A DNA stretch of 7,840 nucleotides, from the NCBI GenBank assembly GCA_964557545.1, contig CAZLAK010000056.1, positions 1 to 7,840 on the forward strand. Reading direction: 5' to 3'. The translations under genes were made by a program, and so were the position numbers. The DNA comes from CAZLAK01 sp964557545 (GTDB lineage Bacteria > Bacillota > Desulfotomaculia > Desulfotomaculales > Pelotomaculaceae). This document shows positions 1 to 6,630 of the stretch, one piece after another. Below the pieces are notes generated by a model, which ran no database searches, had not been told where the DNA came from, and saw only the letters and a list, made by a program, of their open reading frames with translations. Within the stretch, counting starts at the first letter, position 1. Every line of letters begins with the position of its first letter.

Positions 1-461
1 GCGAGGGGCACGTGAAGGAAGTGCTGCGGGTGCTGGGCAGGCTGTACGATTACATAGTTGTCGATACGGCGCCAGGTTACGGGGAAGTAAACCTCGCTGC
101 CCTGGACGCCGCCCGCCTGATTTTGCTGGTCACCACTCTGGATATCCCCGCCATTAAAAACACCAAAAAGGCTCTGGACGTGCTGGGAAGCCTCGGTCAC
201 CTGGCCAAAACAAGGCTGGTGGTTAACAGGCTGGGCGAGGAGTGCGGCCTGCGCTTAGAAGACGTGGAGAAAACTCTGAACAAGGAAGCGCTGGCCAAGT
301 TGCCGGCCGACATCAAAACGGCGGCGACCTCGGTCAACTACGGGCTGCCCTTTTACCAGTCTGCCCCAGGCACGCGCCTGGCGGCAGCCGTAGGGGAACT
401 GGCCCGGCTGGTGGCGGGTGAAGCGGCCCGGGCGGATGGGCCAGTTGCTGCCGGTGTGTAG
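1..461 (+). CDS. CpaE/TadZ-like P-loop ATPase of Tad/Flp pilus (5' partial)
   Basis: C-terminal part of a MinD/ParA-superfamily ATPase. The reading frame (first full codon at base 3) is open to the window edge, so the true start and Walker A region lie upstream; the GTG at 12 is internal. About 152 residues are visible. Counting from that GTG, the segment YDYIVVDTAPGYGE (residues 12-25) is the Walker B/switch II strand. Next come LILLVTTLDIPAIKNTKKAL (37-56), a conserved CpaE-type stretch, the strand TRLVVNR (67-73), and a C-terminal part ending in GLPFYQSAPGTRLA (111-124), again usual for CpaE. In known Tad systems this protein is a cytoplasmic, membrane-associated localisation factor that works with the CpaF/TadA motor. 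It stops 22 bp before a convergent gene, so no cpaF follows on this side. Alternative: another MinD-like ATPase, but the spacing and motifs favour CpaE. Confidence 0.8.
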   Translation, partial: EGHVKEVLRVLGRLYDYIVVDTAPGYGEVNLAALDAARLILLVTTLDIPAIKNTKKALDVLGSLGHLAKTRLVVNRLGEECGLRLEDVEKTLNKEALAKLPADIKTAATSVNYGLPFYQSAPGTRLAAAVGELARLVAGEAARADGPVAAGV

Positions 462-483
462 CCGCATGAGTTCAATAAGATAA

Positions 484-1623
484 CTAAGCTAAGAAACTCT
501 TGCCGGCCGTACCGCACACAAAAACCGTCCACAGCAAACAGGACAGAAGGAATAGACCGTAAAAAGCCCATCTTTTTTGGGCCGTCAACTGGCCGATGCC
601 AAAAAAGACGGGGAAGACGGGCAGGATGTAGCGGACATAGCCGTGGGTATACGGCAGGTTAGGCTGTACGTTGGCTGTAAAAAGGGGCAGGAGGGCGTGC
701 ACGAGAATTACAGCACGCCATAATCCCTCCTTAGCCGCAACTGCGGAAACGGCTGCTGCCAAAAGGGCAAAGGCGTTAAACAGGAAAATGATGTTGGTTT
801 TGGCGTGTGCCAAGTCGTGATAAATAACGTGCCACGGCCAGGACGGGTAGCGGTGGAAAAGGGGCAGAGCCCGGGAAAAAGCCAGGAAGGAGCCGTAAAC
901 GGCTTGCTCGTGCATTAAAAAGGCCGCCAGCGGCAGAAAGCTGGCCAGGGATAAGGCAGCCCTTTTTAAGCCCGGCCGCTCGCCAAGCCAGTAACTGATT
1001 ATGAGGAGGGCCAAAACGGCACCGCCGCTTACCCTGGTAACTGCCAGCAAAGAGGCGGTGGCCAAAGAAAGTGGCCAGCGGCGGGCTGCTGCCAGGGCAA
1101 GACATGCGGTCAGCAATAAAAAGTAAAGTGATTCTGTGTAAGCGGCTGAAAAAAAGTAGCTGGAAGGAAAAAAGGCCAAAAGCCACAGGGCGTCGTTTTG
1201 GGGCTGGCCTTTCATTAAAAGCAGTTTTTTGGCTGCTGCCAGCCCGCCCAAGAAAAAACACCAAGCCAGTACAACGCCGGCGGCTTCTAAGTCTTTTGTG
1301 AGCACCCCTGCAAGCCGTATGAGCAGCGGGTACAGCGGGAAAAAGGGAGCTGACACAGGTTCTTTGTAACCCTGCTGGGCAATGCGCAGGTAATGCTCGG
1401 AGTCGTAGAGAATAAAGGGATCCCACAGCGGGTTGGCGGTGTAATAAGCTCCTGGCGGGGCTTGGGCCAGCATGTCCGGACGGAAAAAGGCAAGAAGGCC
1501 CAGGAGCAGCCCGCGGGAGATAAGGAATACGGCGGCAGCCGGGCCAAAAGTGCCGGTTTTAAGCTTTAAGATCAGGTTACTTTTTTGGCAGTCCAGTTTT
1601 CGCATGTCCTTGATTGCGTTCAC
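484..1623 (-). CDS. PIG-V/Gpi18-type integral membrane mannosyltransferase
   Basis: About 379 residues, strongly hydrophobic, with roughly 8-10 membrane segments. Numbering from the longer ATG form (1638): first membrane segment about 33-52; a luminal-loop motif around LYDSEHYLRIAQQGY (77-91), then FFPLYPLLIR (99-108); FFPSSYFFSAAYTESLYFLL (156-175); an R202 plus G pair; and a C-terminal YVRYILPVFPVFF (334-346). These are hallmarks of the GT-C glycosyltransferase family PIG-V/COG5542, whose eukaryotic members add mannose from dolichol-P-mannose to GPI anchors. Bacterial members presumably glycosylate an exported acceptor; here the acceptor is unknown. Start choice: GTG at 1623 has GAGGGGG (1630-1636) six bases upstream, whereas ATG 1638 has no ribosome site and would place that GAGGGGG inside the gene. 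It converges with the CpaE-like gene and is divergent from the GAF/HD-GYP gene. The activated sugar could come from the GT2 enzyme encoded at 2992-3774, which is inference. Confidence 0.82.
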   Translation of the reverse strand: MNAIKDMRKLDCQKSNLILKLKTGTFGPAAAVFLISRGLLLGLLAFFRPDMLAQAPPGAYYTANPLWDPFILYDSEHYLRIAQQGYKEPVSAPFFPLYPLLIRLAGVLTKDLEAAGVVLAWCFFLGGLAAAKKLLLMKGQPQNDALWLLAFFPSSYFFSAAYTESLYFLLLTACLALAAARRWPLSLATASLLAVTRVSGGAVLALLIISYWLGERPGLKRAALSLASFLPLAAFLMHEQAVYGSFLAFSRALPLFHRYPSWPWHVIYHDLAHAKTNIIFLFNAFALLAAAVSAVAAKEGLWRAVILVHALLPLFTANVQPNLPYTHGYVRYILPVFPVFFGIGQLTAQKRWAFYGLFLLSCLLWTVFVCGTAGKSFLA

Positions 1624-1637
1624 CGTTTGCCCCCTCA

Positions 1638-1651
1638 TTTTTGATCAAAAA
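1638..1651. promoter_or_regulatory. Perfect 14-bp palindrome upstream of the PIG-V-like gene
   Basis: TTTTTGATCAAAAA is its own reverse complement. It lies 14 bp upstream of the preferred GTG start of the minus-strand membrane mannosyltransferase, in its 5' leader or promoter. The position and symmetry suit an operator for a dimeric regulator. It matches no consensus that I recognise (not LexA, CIRCE or FNR). As RNA it would be a weak, loopless hairpin. Function unproven. Confidence 0.4.
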
Positions 1652-1749
1652 CATCTTAACACGTTTTTAGCGGCTTTCGGCAGATGGCGCACTCATGCCT
1701 TGTTAATATTTTTAATTTATTTTTTGATAAGGCTGCCTTAAAACGGGAG

Positions 1750-1775
1750 GATAAATAAATATGATAAATAAATAT
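1750..1775. repeat. Perfect 13-bp tandem duplication (two copies)
   Basis: The unit GATAAATAAATAT occurs at 1750-1762 and again at 1763-1775 without a mismatch. The second copy's end overlaps TATAAT (1773-1778), which could serve as a -10 element for the gene downstream, although no good -35 is seen 16-18 bp upstream. The candidate ATG at 1761 sits exactly on the junction between copies. A unit of 13 is not a multiple of three, so gain or loss of a copy would shift the frame of any translation begun at 1761 and change promoter spacing. Confidence 0.7.
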
Positions 1776-1819
1776 AATTATCGAAGTTTTTCAATTTTAG
1801 AAGCCGGCAAAATATTTGC

Positions 1820-1827
1820 GGGGAGGG
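1820..1827 (+). promoter_or_regulatory. Ribosome binding site deciding the GTG start at 1836
   Basis: GGGGAGGG at 1820-1827 is eight bases before the GTG at 1836. The rival ATG at 1761 also has a GGGAGG (1745-1750), ten bases away. The 75 bases between are AT-rich, carry the tandem repeat and a TATAAT, and use codons unlike the rest of the gene. From GTG the protein begins a few residues before its membrane segment. I therefore prefer 1836. Confidence 0.6.
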
Positions 1828-1835
1828 TTATATGC

Positions 1836-2978
1836 GTGGACGTGCAACAGGCGGCCATTTTGACCTTTGCCTTTTTGCTGCTGGCCGGCGGGCTTGCCGT
1901 TTGCCTGTTCCTTGACCAAAAGCACAAGAGCAGTCAAAAGAGGTACGAGCTATTAATGAAGATCGGCCGCGAGCTGGCCTTGACCACCCGCTTAAAACCC
2001 CTCTTGAAGAAGGTTGTCGACACGGTAGTTGTACTCACGGGCGCCGAAGCTGCTTCCCTCCTCCTCCTCGACGAAGAGAAAAACGAGCTTTACTTCGAAG
2101 TGGCTTTGGGAGAAAAAGGTGAGCTGCTAAAAGAAGTGCGCTTAAAGGTAGGAGAGGGGATAGCCGGATGGGTGGCCGCCAACGGGCTTCCCTACATAAC
2201 CGATGATGTGGAAAAGGACCCCCGCTTTTTGCGCAGTATTAGCGAGGAAATCAAGTTTAAAAATAAAGCCATGATGTGCGCGCCCGTTATTTTGGAAGGG
2301 CGCACCTTAGGTGTTATTCAGGTGATCAACAAAAAGGGCGGCGGGACTTTTTCTAAAGCCGACCTGGACTTTTTGGTCTCTATAGCCGCTCAGGTAGCGG
2401 TAGCCCTGTGCAATGCTCAGGAACGGGAAGCTCACATCAAAGACACCTACCGCCTGATCGCTTCCATGGCCAACGCTTTAGAACCCCGCGGCGAACAGTT
2501 TATTAACCACGGCCAGCGGGTAGCCGAATACGCCGCCAGGCTGGCAGCCTTTATGGGCTTAAGTGAGGAGGATGTAGATGCCGTGAGGCTGGCCGGCCTG
2601 GTGCACGACATCGGCCTGTACCGCTTGCTGCCGGCGGCGGGCAGCGGGACTTTGGCCATGCCGGACGAGTCTTTTGCAGAACACCCCGTTTTGGGTGCAG
2701 AGCTCATACCTGAAGGCCATTTAACCGGCCCGGTTAAGGAGGCGGTGCGCTGGCACCACGAGCACTGGGACGGCAGCGGTTTTCCGGACGGGATAAAGGG
2801 CGACGGCGCGCCCCTAATAGCCTGGATCATGGGAGTGGCAGACACACTGGACAGCCTTGTTGCCGAGGGCTGCCCGCTGAGCGAGGCAGTAGAGGAAGTG
2901 CGCAAGGGGTCGGGCACGCGCTTTCACCCGCGGGTGGCCGAGGCCGCCCTTTGGTGTTTTGGAGTTAAAGACAGCTGA
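1836..2978 (+). CDS. Membrane-anchored GAF plus HD-GYP-like signalling protein
   Basis: 380 residues from GTG 1836 (405 if ATG 1761 is used). Numbering from GTG: one membrane segment about 6-26; a short linker; a GAF domain about 50-197 ending with VIQVINKK (161-168), then F..AD and an alpha helix; an HD-GYP-like domain about 205-375. In the latter: H225 in INHGQRV, the HD pair H257-D258 (VHDIG), H283 (EHPVLG), H307-H308-E309 (WHHEHWDGSG), and D336 (GVADTLD). These are the usual metal ligands of HD-GYP phosphodiesterases, which hydrolyse cyclic di-GMP in the cytoplasm. Departures: the GYP triad reads GFP (315-317), the Lys after HDIG is Leu (261), and the Arg before the last helix is Trp (330). 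GAF domains bind small ligands such as cyclic nucleotides. The protein probably couples a sensed ligand to cyclic-dinucleotide turnover, but activity is uncertain. The gene is monocistronic here, converging 13 bp from the GT2 gene. Confidence 0.85.
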   Translation: MDVQQAAILTFAFLLLAGGLAVCLFLDQKHKSSQKRYELLMKIGRELALTTRLKPLLKKVVDTVVVLTGAEAASLLLLDEEKNELYFEVALGEKGELLKEVRLKVGEGIAGWVAANGLPYITDDVEKDPRFLRSISEEIKFKNKAMMCAPVILEGRTLGVIQVINKKGGGTFSKADLDFLVSIAAQVAVALCNAQEREAHIKDTYRLIASMANALEPRGEQFINHGQRVAEYAARLAAFMGLSEEDVDAVRLAGLVHDIGLYRLLPAAGSGTLAMPDESFAEHPVLGAELIPEGHLTGPVKEAVRWHHEHWDGSGFPDGIKGDGAPLIAWIMGVADTLDSLVAEGCPLSEAVEEVRKGSGTRFHPRVAEAALWCFGVKDS

Positions 2979-2991
2979 AATCGCTTTTGTT

Positions 2992-3774
2992 TTATCTCTT
3001 AAGTGCCGGGTATCCGGCCAGATCTTCAGCTGCAGCAAGGGTCGCGCCTGAACTGTAGGCACCCCGCAAGTCCAGCCAGCGGATGGCGGCGAGATCGGCC
3101 AGCATGCGCAGGCCGTCGCGCAAGGGCTTTACTTTGCTGCTCCGGCAGTGCGCCCACTGGACGGGGACCTCCGCCACTTTGAGCCCCATTTTTTTGGCCA
3201 GGAACAGCATCTCCACGTCAAAGCTGTAACGGTTAAGCTGCCCTAAAGAGGCCAGGAGGCGGCCCGCTTCCCCCCAGAAGAGCTTAAAGCCGCACTGGGT
3301 ATCGCGCACGTCTGGAACGGCAACAAGACGCACGGCCAGATTGAAGCTCTTGCCCAGCACTACCCTGTAAAGGGGCTGGCGCACGGCAATAAGAGAGTCT
3401 TGAAGGGCGCGCGAGCCAATAATCACATGGTAGCCCAAAGCCCCCCAGTTCATGAGGCGGGAAAGCTCCTCAATGGGCGTGGACAGGTCGGCATCGGTAA
3501 AAAGGACCCACTCCCCGGCGCTTTCCAGCATGCCCCTCCTCACGCTGTAACCCTTGCCCCGGTTGGAATTGTTGCAAAGGCAGCGGATGCTGGGGTCGTC
3601 AGCTGCGCAAGAGATCGCCTCCAAAAGGGTGTTGTCTGTGCTGCCGTCGTCCACCACGATAACCTCGTAGGAACTGTATTCCTGCCGCAGGTAAGAGGTC
3701 ACCTTTTTTAAGGTGGCTTTAATTTTTTGCCCTTCGTTAAAGGCGGGTATGACTACGGAAATCTGTACACTCAC
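2992..3774 (-). CDS. GT2 glycosyltransferase, dolichyl-phosphate glucose synthase-like
   Basis: 260 residues, the usual length for this family. Numbering from GTG: SVVIPAFNEG (6-15) is the nucleotide-sugar strand, VVDDGSTDNT (40-49) binds the nucleotide, FTDADLSTP (92-100) contains the metal-binding DxD, and DTQCGFKLF (158-166) plus YSFDVEMLFLA (183-193) form the acceptor side. The order and wording match the ALG5/DPG-synthase group of GT2, which transfers a sugar from a UDP- or GDP-sugar to a polyprenyl phosphate at the cytoplasmic membrane face. No membrane helices are evident. Start: GTG 3774 has GAAGG (3780-3784) five bases upstream, overlapping the stop codon of the preceding gene; a longer ATG form (3834) would overlap that gene by 52 bp. 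It is the last gene of the three-gene minus-strand operon and is probably translationally coupled. The product would supply lipid-linked sugar to GT-C enzymes; the actual sugar is unknown. Confidence 0.88.
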   Translation of the reverse strand: MSVQISVVIPAFNEGQKIKATLKKVTSYLRQEYSSYEVIVVDDGSTDNTLLEAISCAADDPSIRCLCNNSNRGKGYSVRRGMLESAGEWVLFTDADLSTPIEELSRLMNWGALGYHVIIGSRALQDSLIAVRQPLYRVVLGKSFNLAVRLVAVPDVRDTQCGFKLFWGEAGRLLASLGQLNRYSFDVEMLFLAKKMGLKVAEVPVQWAHCRSSKVKPLRDGLRMLADLAAIRWLDLRGAYSSGATLAAAEDLAGYPALKR

Positions 3775-3782
3775 TTTTACCT

Positions 3783-5333
3783 TCAACTGCCCTTTGCCTT
3801 TTTCATGATCACAGCTTTTTCGTCTTCGTACCACGTTTCCCAGGCCGGATTTAGGCGCAGCCAGCTCACCAGCGGCTCGTCCGGCGGCATCAAAACCAGA
3901 TCAAACTGCCAGTAGTCGAGAAGGGCCTGAGCGTCTTTTAATTTCATTAAGCTCAAGTACTGGTTAAACACTTCTCCGGCGTAGAGATCGGCCCGCCCGT
4001 CTATGAAAACGGGCAGTTTTGGTCCTAGGCGCCAGATCAGGTACCCGCCCCAGTTGTAGTGGTTTAAGAGCCTTGTTCCCGGCGGGCCGCCGGCCAGCTT
4101 TTCGGCGGCGGCTTGCGGGAAGGCAGGGCTTACGTTGGCTTCGACCGGCCCGCGGGGAAGGCGTCCTAGCATTGCTGCCCCGGCGAAAGCTAAGGCCAAA
4201 AGCCAAAGGGTGGCCGCCTGCCAGACCTTAACCTGTCTTGTCCGTCCACTTTTTGCGCCCCCCTGTGCTCCTTTAAGTGCAAAGCTGTCCTCGCCTTTTG
4301 TTTTGGGGCAGTCAGCGGGAAGAAGGTAGCCGCACAGCAGGATTACCCAGTAAGGGGCGTAGCGCACAGAGGTAAGGGTAAGCCATGTAAACAGGACACA
4401 GGCCCAAAACAGGGTCATCCTGATTTTAGCGGCTTTTGGCCAAAGCGGCCGGCAGATAAAGGCCAAAAGCCAGGCAAAGAGAAGATAGCGTGCGTAGGGC
4501 TGGTGGAAATTTGGGGAATGCCACTCCACAATGGCCGACTTCATGACGGTATCCGTCGCAATGACCAAGGGGTACAGGTAGTGGGAGAAGCCCCAGGGGT
4601 TGAGGGCTCCGGCCGCAGCTATAACTGTAAACGCCGCGCCCCAGTTTTTGGCCGCAGTCTTTGCTGATGCCAGCGCGGCTGCAGGCAGCGGGCGGCCGGT
4701 TACTTTTATTTCCTCCATTAAGTGAGATAAAAATTCGCACAGTGCCCTGTAGAGGACCAGCAGGGGGGCCAGCACGAAAGACCCGTGGGTGTTGGCCCAC
4801 ACCGCAGTCAGGGCGGCCAGCGCCAAAAGGCGGCCGCCGCGGGGAGCGCCGCTTTGAAGCGCGGCCAGAAAGGCGACGAAAAAGGTATAGCTGGCGATCT
4901 GCGGCCGCAGGGTCCAAAAAGGAAACAGGGTTACGGCTGCCGGCAGGAGCAGGGCACCTGCGGCCAGCAGGGAAGAAGGGGACAGGGTTTTGAGCCAGCG
5001 GTAAAAAAGGCCGGCAAAAACCCAAAAGAAAGCGTGGCCCAGGAGGACCGCGCCGGTGTAGCCCAAAGCCCGGTCGGCCAGCGCCAGCGCTGTTTCAAAG
5101 AGCCACTCGTGGGCTACCCAGGGGCGGCCGGCGCAGCTAAAAGAAAAGGGATCGGCAGCGGGGATCTGGCCGTGCCCGAGTACCCACCTGCCGGCCGCCA
5201 GGTGCCAGTAAAAATCCGGGTCTCCCATGGGTGCGTTTATGTTTACGGCCATAAGGGCAGCGGCCGCTAAAACCGGCACCAGGTAGATGGATGGAAGTCT
5301 AAAAGTTTTTTTTGGTACCGGCGAAAAGGGCAA
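3783..5333 (-). CDS. Large polytopic membrane protein, GT-C-like (putative glycosyltransferase)
   Basis: 516 residues with about 9-11 membrane segments and a soluble C-terminal domain from about 398. After the first membrane segment (about 14-31) comes a loop with D38-P39-D40 in GDPDFYWHLAAGRWVL (37-52), then PAADPFSF (58-65) and WVAHEWLFE (72-80). An acidic pair in the first outer loop is typical of GT-C transferases that use polyprenyl-phosphate sugars. The C-terminal part holds LLNHYNWGGYLIW (422-434) and PVFIDGRADLY (441-451), seen in a widespread family of uncharacterised membrane proteins. Start is TTG 5333: AGGAGGG (5343-5349) lies nine bases upstream, an in-frame TAA lies further up, and the next Met (28) would delete the first membrane helix. 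It is 36 bp after the Ig-like gene and 8 bp before the GT2 gene, so all three are probably one transcript. Family membership is fairly sure; enzymatic role is inference. Confidence 0.78.
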   Translation of the reverse strand: MPFSPVPKKTFRLPSIYLVPVLAAAALMAVNINAPMGDPDFYWHLAAGRWVLGHGQIPAADPFSFSCAGRPWVAHEWLFETALALADRALGYTGAVLLGHAFFWVFAGLFYRWLKTLSPSSLLAAGALLLPAAVTLFPFWTLRPQIASYTFFVAFLAALQSGAPRGGRLLALAALTAVWANTHGSFVLAPLLVLYRALCEFLSHLMEEIKVTGRPLPAAALASAKTAAKNWGAAFTVIAAAGALNPWGFSHYLYPLVIATDTVMKSAIVEWHSPNFHQPYARYLLFAWLLAFICRPLWPKAAKIRMTLFWACVLFTWLTLTSVRYAPYWVILLCGYLLPADCPKTKGEDSFALKGAQGGAKSGRTRQVKVWQAATLWLLALAFAGAAMLGRLPRGPVEANVSPAFPQAAAEKLAGGPPGTRLLNHYNWGGYLIWRLGPKLPVFIDGRADLYAGEVFNQYLSLMKLKDAQALLDYWQFDLVLMPPDEPLVSWLRLNPAWETWYEDEKAVIMKKAKGS

Positions 5334-5339
5334 GGATGT

Positions 5340-5372
5340 TAACCCTCCTGCGATGGATTTGCTTTAGGGTTA
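5340..5372 (-). promoter_or_regulatory. Inverted repeat pairing a stop codon with the next ribosome site
   Basis: Read on the minus strand, TAACCC (5372-5367), which starts with the stop codon of the Ig-like gene, is perfectly complementary to GGGTTA (5345-5340), which overlaps the AGGAGGG ribosome site of the TTG-started membrane protein. The loop is 21 bases. A ribosome finishing the upstream gene would open this stem, which would make translation of the downstream gene depend on the upstream one. The stem is only six pairs, so it is a proposal. Confidence 0.35.
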
Positions 5373-6539
5373 GGGGCGGGTGCCGGCCGGTACGTATTTA
5401 ACCGTCCGGGGCTGCGGCGTAACGTAGTGCTCCCCGTGGACGATGTTTTGTCCGGTTTTGCCGGACCAGTACGAAACCTCCTCAGAGACAGCAACACTTA
5501 TGCGGTTTTCTCCTTCGTGCAATACAACAGGGGTGTAGAACCTGCCGTCTGCCAGGACGGTGGCTGTGTACTGCTCGTTCGTCTCGGTGGTTTCGCTTAC
5601 CTTAAAAGTTACGTTCACCGTCACCTTGTTGCCCGGACGCGTGGTGCCGGAAACGACGAGCAGGGAGCGGCTGGTTTGGCCCGGAAGGGGGTTTAAGGTG
5701 AGCGGGAAGTCGTAAAAGCACCGGCGGGCCTGGCTGTAAACATCCCCTTTTGGTGTTACGGCAGCCAGGACAATAGTATTAGGACCGGCAAAAAGGGGCA
5801 CGCAGAAGGAAAAAGACCCGGCGGCGTCAAAGGGCACGTAGAAAGTGGTGCTGCTTACCTCCCAGGGCACTACCTGCTCTTCACCGCGCTGACTGTCTTC
5901 ACCGTTACTTTCGCCTCTGCTGCCCAGCACCCGGCGCCATGCGTTGCCCAAAGAATTCTTGATCACCGTTTCAGCGGCGCCGGAGAAAAAGGCTTGCCCG
6001 GGAAGTGATGTTTCTAAAACGCTGCTGTCTATAACTGGGGGTATGACCATGGCGATGAGGGCGGACGTCTGACTTGGGTTAACGCGGCCGCAGAGCGCGG
6101 CAAAGCCGTCGTTGGTGTATTCGGTGGCCGCAAAGTAGAGGACGGGGTGAGCGGGGAAAGCCGCTATCTTGTGGGTGAAGGCACCGTGTGCACCGTTGGT
6201 CTCTGAGGAAATATGGAGCAGAAATTCTCCGCCGGTGCTTACTGGCCAGAACACTTCCGCTGCAAAGCGGCCGTCTTCTCCTATGTTAACCGGCTGGCCG
6301 TTTATTTTTAAACTTACGTGCGGGCCGTCCGCCCGGCCGGTGATGACGGCTACATTGGTGCAAAGGGAAGCCGGCAGGTCTATTTCCTGCACGCCGGGAA
6401 GATCTGCATCAAAAGGAGCTGCCTCTGCCCGGTCAATTGAGTAATTAAAACAGGCAGCAAAAACTAAAATAATAATGCAAGCCAGTATTAATTCGGTGTG
6501 TTTAAATTTAAAAAATACCACTCTTTGTCCTAAGATCAT
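5370..6539 (-). CDS. Secreted protein with Ig-like/beta-sandwich repeats, unknown function
   Basis: 389 residues. The N-terminus has basic residues, a hydrophobic core (about 17-30) and a signal-peptidase-I-like site after AEA (38-40), so the protein is probably exported. The cysteine at 30 is not in a good lipobox. Beta-rich modules follow. One is about 50-127, with VAVITGRADGP (63-73) and LKINGQPVNIGEDGRF (77-92). Another is about 292-352, with VVSGTTRPGNKVTVNV (295-310), DGRFYTPVVLHEGENRI (331-347). The pattern 'GT..PG..V.V...DGRF...V.L.EG.N.I.V' is that of bacterial Ig-like/cell-surface modules. A charged, probably disordered stretch occupies about 207-222. Start: ATG 6539 lies 12 bases from GGGGG (6552-6556); a GTG at 6521 has AGGA six bases upstream and would also leave a signal peptide. 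It is first in the minus-strand operon with the two glycosylation-type genes, so it may be their target or a partner. No enzymatic motif seen. Confidence 0.75.
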   Translation of the reverse strand: MILGQRVVFFKFKHTELILACIIILVFAACFNYSIDRAEAAPFDADLPGVQEIDLPASLCTNVAVITGRADGPHVSLKINGQPVNIGEDGRFAAEVFWPVSTGGEFLLHISSETNGAHGAFTHKIAAFPAHPVLYFAATEYTNDGFAALCGRVNPSQTSALIAMVIPPVIDSSVLETSLPGQAFFSGAAETVIKNSLGNAWRRVLGSRGESNGEDSQRGEEQVVPWEVSSTTFYVPFDAAGSFSFCVPLFAGPNTIVLAAVTPKGDVYSQARRCFYDFPLTLNPLPGQTSRSLLVVSGTTRPGNKVTVNVTFKVSETTETNEQYTATVLADGRFYTPVVLHEGENRISVAVSEEVSYWSGKTGQNIVHGEHYVTPQPRTVKYVPAGTRP

Positions 6540-6630
6540 AAGATCATTTTACCCCCTTCCCCGCCTTTAATTTTACGACAGTTTGGCCAGCCTTCCAAGT
6601 CCTGTAGAGCTTTAGTACCATTTCTATTTT

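Noticed and set aside
462..483. The gap between the CpaE-like gene and the convergent PIG-V-like gene was checked for a shared terminator.
   Set aside because: No GC-rich stem followed by a T run is visible in these 22 bases or just beyond.
2972..3032. Inverted CAGCTGAA/TTCAGCTG (2972-2979, 3025-3032) and the hairpin GCCGG-GTAT-CCGGC (3005-3018) at the convergent gene junction, considered as a bidirectional terminator.
   Set aside because: The eight-base arms are 45 bases apart, and the smaller hairpin lies inside the GT2 coding end with no T run directly after it on either strand. Evidence is too weak to call a terminator.
1172..4472. The 14-mer AAGGCCAAAAGCCA occurs three times (1172-1185, 4192-4205, 4459-4472).
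   Set aside because: In each place it lies in a minus-strand membrane gene and encodes W-L-L-A plus F or L with the same codons in a transmembrane helix. Shared codon and residue bias in hydrophobic segments explains it without a repeat family.
4426..5270. Long open frames on both strands opposite or inside the 516-residue membrane protein gene (for example 4426-5025 minus and 4785-5270 plus).
   Set aside because: They are rich in Arg, Pro and Gly, show no recognisable motif and lack convincing ribosome sites. The frame with coherent membrane helices and family motifs is 3783-5333 minus.
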